From assembly GCA_016764035.1 (NCBI GenBank), contig JAESSQ010000012.1, positions 1-5,891 of the forward strand: a stretch of 5,891 nt of DNA, given 5' to 3'. The position numbers and the translations under genes were made by a program. Shown piece by piece: positions 3,503-5,891 of the stretch. Position 1 is the stretch's first letter. Every line of letters begins with the position of its first letter. Source of the stretch: Gammaproteobacteria bacterium (lineage in GTDB: Bacteria > Pseudomonadota > Gammaproteobacteria > SZUA-229). The notes under the pieces were generated by a model, which was not told where the DNA came from, did not search any database, and saw nothing but the letters and a program-made list of their open reading frames with translations.

Positions 3503-5891
3503 GTATCCCAATAGGTCTTTATTCTTTTTTCAGAGACCGGGAACCTTGTTTTAAGCTCTTGCGCAAACAATGACACGCGGTATTCTTCCAACATCCAGCG
3601 GTAATACTCAAGTTGTTGCGAATCGATGTGCTGTTTTTTCAAGGCCGCATCCTGTGTAACATATTTCTGCCATTCATTTGAAAAAACTATTCGTAACTGT
3701 CGATCGCGTTTCGCATTGGTTTTAGCCTTATCAAACCGTTTAGCAATAGCCGATAAATACCTGGGATATTGTTGCAACCATTGTTGCGGTATCACTGTAA
3801 CAAAGTTCTCAGGCAATAGCGTATTAAGCTGTAACTGAATATCACTAACCGTATCAAGTTGCGTTAACGATGGATTTTTAATCAGTTTTTTTACTGCACG
3901 ATAGGCATCAAGCACATCCATAAGCAACTGACTTTGTTTTTTTACACAGGCGTGCAATTCACTCTTGCCTTTTTCCAACCTGGCATTGAATTCATTCTCG
4001 GTTTTTATTTCATCATACAAAAAAACTTCATCAATCGCTTTGCTAACGATGTCGTTTTTTATATCATCACAGCGTCCAAAGTCTGCGTATTTCAAACACA
4101 GGTTATTAATGTCTGGTATTGATTTTTTTATATCTTTAATCTGCACGAACAACGCATTAATAAATAACTGCCGTAAAGCATTATGCGTTTCCTGAGCTGC
4201 GGTTGCTTTACAATCTAAAGCAACTTTATTTACCTGATTACCTTTTTTCTGCAAAGCGGGATACATTTTTATATTGATGCCCTGCACATTAATATCCAGA
4301 CTCTCCGCTAAATCGTCGAGAACGTCCGGCCCAACATTATCCTGTTTATACGAATCTTCCTGCTCTTCAATATCATCGTTAAGCGGAGTATCCAGAGCAT
4401 TATTAACCAGCTGATTTTTTATCAATGATAAATCACGACCTTCAGCTAACACATTTTTATTACCGTCAATGACTCTAAAATTCATCAACAAATGCTGACC
4501 GATGCTTTTTGTATTCCAGGCATCGTGTGGAATCTGTACGCCTGTCATTTTTTTCAGGTGACTCGTAAGCTCAGCAGTAATAGCTGCATTGGAAGGTTCT
4601 AACGCCTGCACACATGCTTCTGCAAAATTCGGCGCAGGCACAAAGTTTTTACGTAAATGTTTCGGCAATGATTTTATTAAAGCGATAATTTTTTCCTGCA
4701 ACAAACCAGGAATAAGCCATTCACATCGCTGCGTGTTTATCATATTTAAACCTGCAACGGGTGTTACTAGTGTGATTCCATCGCAGTGATTGCTCGGGTC
4801 AAAATGATACTCGATAGGAAACCGTGAGCCACTCATATCCAGCGTATCGGGAAACATTGAATCAGATACCAACGTGGCATCATCACGCATTAAATCGTCC
4901 GTCGTCAAATAAAGGCGTTTGGCTTGTTCGCTATGGTTGCGTAACCATTTATCTAATCTGGCGCCACTAAACACATCATCCGGCAAATGTTGCTGATAAA
5001 AGTCATACAAAATATTTTCATCCACAATAATATCGCGACGTCTCGACTTAGCTTCTAATGCCTCAAGCTCTTCGACTAATGTTCGGTTGTGTAAATAAAA
5101 CGCGGCTTTACTTTCAAAGTCACCCGCAATCAATGCGCAACGGATAAATATTTCTTTGGCCTCTAGCGGACTTATTTTTCCATAATCTATTTTTTTATCT
5201 GCATTAATAATCAGACCATACAGTGTCGATTGTTGATGCGCGATAACCTGAGAACGTTTTTTCTCCCAATGCGGATTACTGTAATGATACTTAAGCAGAT
5301 GCGTTGCTTTTTCTTCTACCCATCCAATATCAATTTTGGCATTGGTACGTGAATAAATTTTAGCCGTCTCAACAATTTCTCCAGCCATCAACCATTTTGG
5401 CGGTGATTTGAATAAAGCCGAGCCTGGGAAAACGTTAAACTTTTTATTACGCGCACCTGAAAATATCTTACCTTCATCTTTGCATCCAATGTTAGCCAAC
5501 AGTCCAATCAATAAAGATTGATGTATCTGCTCATAAGATGCAGACGTTGTATTCAGTGCCATCTTTAACGATGACAACATTTTTTTTATCTGTTTGTGCG
5601 TGTCTATCCACTCACGCATTCGCATCCACGATATAAAATTTTTCTTACACCATTTTCGCAACTGATTACCTGATAGTGATTTTTTCTCGACATGGTAGGC
5701 ATGCCAAAGATTAATATAAAAAATAAAATCTGACGCCTTGTCGATAAACACCGCATGTTTTCCATCAGCCGCCTGTTGCTTATCCAACGGCCGTTCGCGT
5801 GGATCTTGTGTTGCTAGCGCTGAAACAATAATCAAAACTTCGCTTAATGCGTTTTCATTTTTCGCCTGCAACAACATTCGCGCGAGTTTGG
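3493..5891 (-). CDS. hrpA: ATP-dependent RNA helicase HrpA, C-terminal part (5' end outside window)
   Basis: This DEAH-box RNA helicase is about 1300 residues in full; roughly the last 800 are seen here. The DEAH/RecA motor domains lie beyond the right edge. The frame is open through position 5891, with codons for KLAR before the Met at 5877, so that Met is internal. Counting from it, residues 1 to about 95 are the ratchet/HA2 region (VLIIVSALATQDPRERP, DKQQAADGKHAVF, SDFIFYINLW). About 113-190 is the OB-fold (GARNKKFNVFPGS, LFKSPPKWLMAGEIVET). About 205-794 is the DUF3418 C-terminal region specific to HrpA, with FPIEYHFDP, DGITLVTPV, LAEGRDL and a C-terminus containing EYYRWMLEEYRVSLFAQEL and PVSEKRI. 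An acidic, low-complexity stretch (about 494-525) interrupts DUF3418 where relatives are also variable. HrpA has been linked to mRNA processing of fimbrial transcripts in E. coli and, more recently, to rescue of collided ribosomes (recalled from literature). The reading frame is uninterrupted and looks functional. Confidence 0.96.
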   Translation of the reverse strand, partial: KLARMLLQAKNENALSEVLIIVSALATQDPRERPLDKQQAADGKHAVFIDKASDFIFYINLWHAYHVEKKSLSGNQLRKWCKKNFISWMRMREWIDTHKQIKKMLSSLKMALNTTSASYEQIHQSLLIGLLANIGCKDEGKIFSGARNKKFNVFPGSALFKSPPKWLMAGEIVETAKIYSRTNAKIDIGWVEEKATHLLKYHYSNPHWEKKRSQVIAHQQSTLYGLIINADKKIDYGKISPLEAKEIFIRCALIAGDFESKAAFYLHNRTLVEELEALEAKSRRRDIIVDENILYDFYQQHLPDDVFSGARLDKWLRNHSEQAKRLYLTTDDLMRDDATLVSDSMFPDTLDMSGSRFPIEYHFDPSNHCDGITLVTPVAGLNMINTQRCEWLIPGLLQEKIIALIKSLPKHLRKNFVPAPNFAEACVQALEPSNAAITAELTSHLKKMTGVQIPHDAWNTKSIGQHLLMNFRVIDGNKNVLAEGRDLSLIKNQLVNNALDTPLNDDIEEQEDSYKQDNVGPDVLDDLAESLDINVQGINIKMYPALQKKGNQVNKVALDCKATAAQETHNALRQLFINALFVQIKDIKKSIPDINNLCLKYADFGRCDDIKNDIVSKAIDEVFLYDEIKTENEFNARLEKGKSELHACVKKQSQLLMDVLDAYRAVKKLIKNPSLTQLDTVSDIQLQLNTLLPENFVTVIPQQWLQQYPRYLSAIAKRFDKAKTNAKRDRQLRIVFSNEWQKYVTQDAALKKQHIDSQQLEYYRWMLEEYRVSLFAQELKTRFPVSEKRIKTYWDTLD

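Noticed and set aside
3626..4789. Several plus-strand open frames opposite hrpA.
   Set aside because: They are antisense to a strongly conserved gene and show no domains.

Overview
The window comes from a gammaproteobacterium with fairly low G+C (about 40% by eye). The evidence is protein similarity recognised by reading: a proteobacterial UbiA, a full-type HrpA carrying the long C-terminal DUF3418 region, a CvfB-like S1 protein and a YrdA-type gamma-carbonic anhydrase. I cannot name the genus. There are no RNA genes, CRISPR arrays, insertion sequences or phage genes. I did not find a new multi-gene system; this is mostly housekeeping sequence.

Layout. Positions 1-397 (minus strand) hold the N-terminal 106 codons of a gamma-carbonic anhydrase gene. 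At about 78-86 it changes abruptly into an internal piece of tryptophan synthase beta (TrpB) in a different reading frame, which runs off the left edge. This join is the most unusual thing here and is either an assembly or amplification chimera or a real rearrangement. An 87-bp divergent intergenic region follows, then ubiA (485-1606, plus), whose product carries an N-terminal extension of about 85-90 residues beyond the usual UbiA core. A small FmdB-like protein gene (1714-1932, plus) follows with its own -10 box and a good ribosome binding site.

The rest is on the minus strand. In order of transcription it holds the C-terminal two thirds of hrpA (5891-3493, 5' part outside the window), a CvfB/YitL-type S1 RNA-binding protein (3347-2514), and a two-helix membrane protein with a PH-like soluble tail (2444-2016). 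A six-codon open frame with a strong Shine-Dalgarno sequence lies in the leader of the S1 gene.

Functionally, UbiA attaches the polyprenyl tail to 4-hydroxybenzoate in ubiquinone synthesis. HrpA and the CvfB-like protein are both RNA-associated factors lying in tandem, which may reflect a shared role in RNA or ribosome metabolism, although the 145-bp gap does not prove an operon. The membrane protein starts 69 nt after the S1 gene and may be co-transcribed with it. No intrinsic terminator is convincing anywhere in the window.
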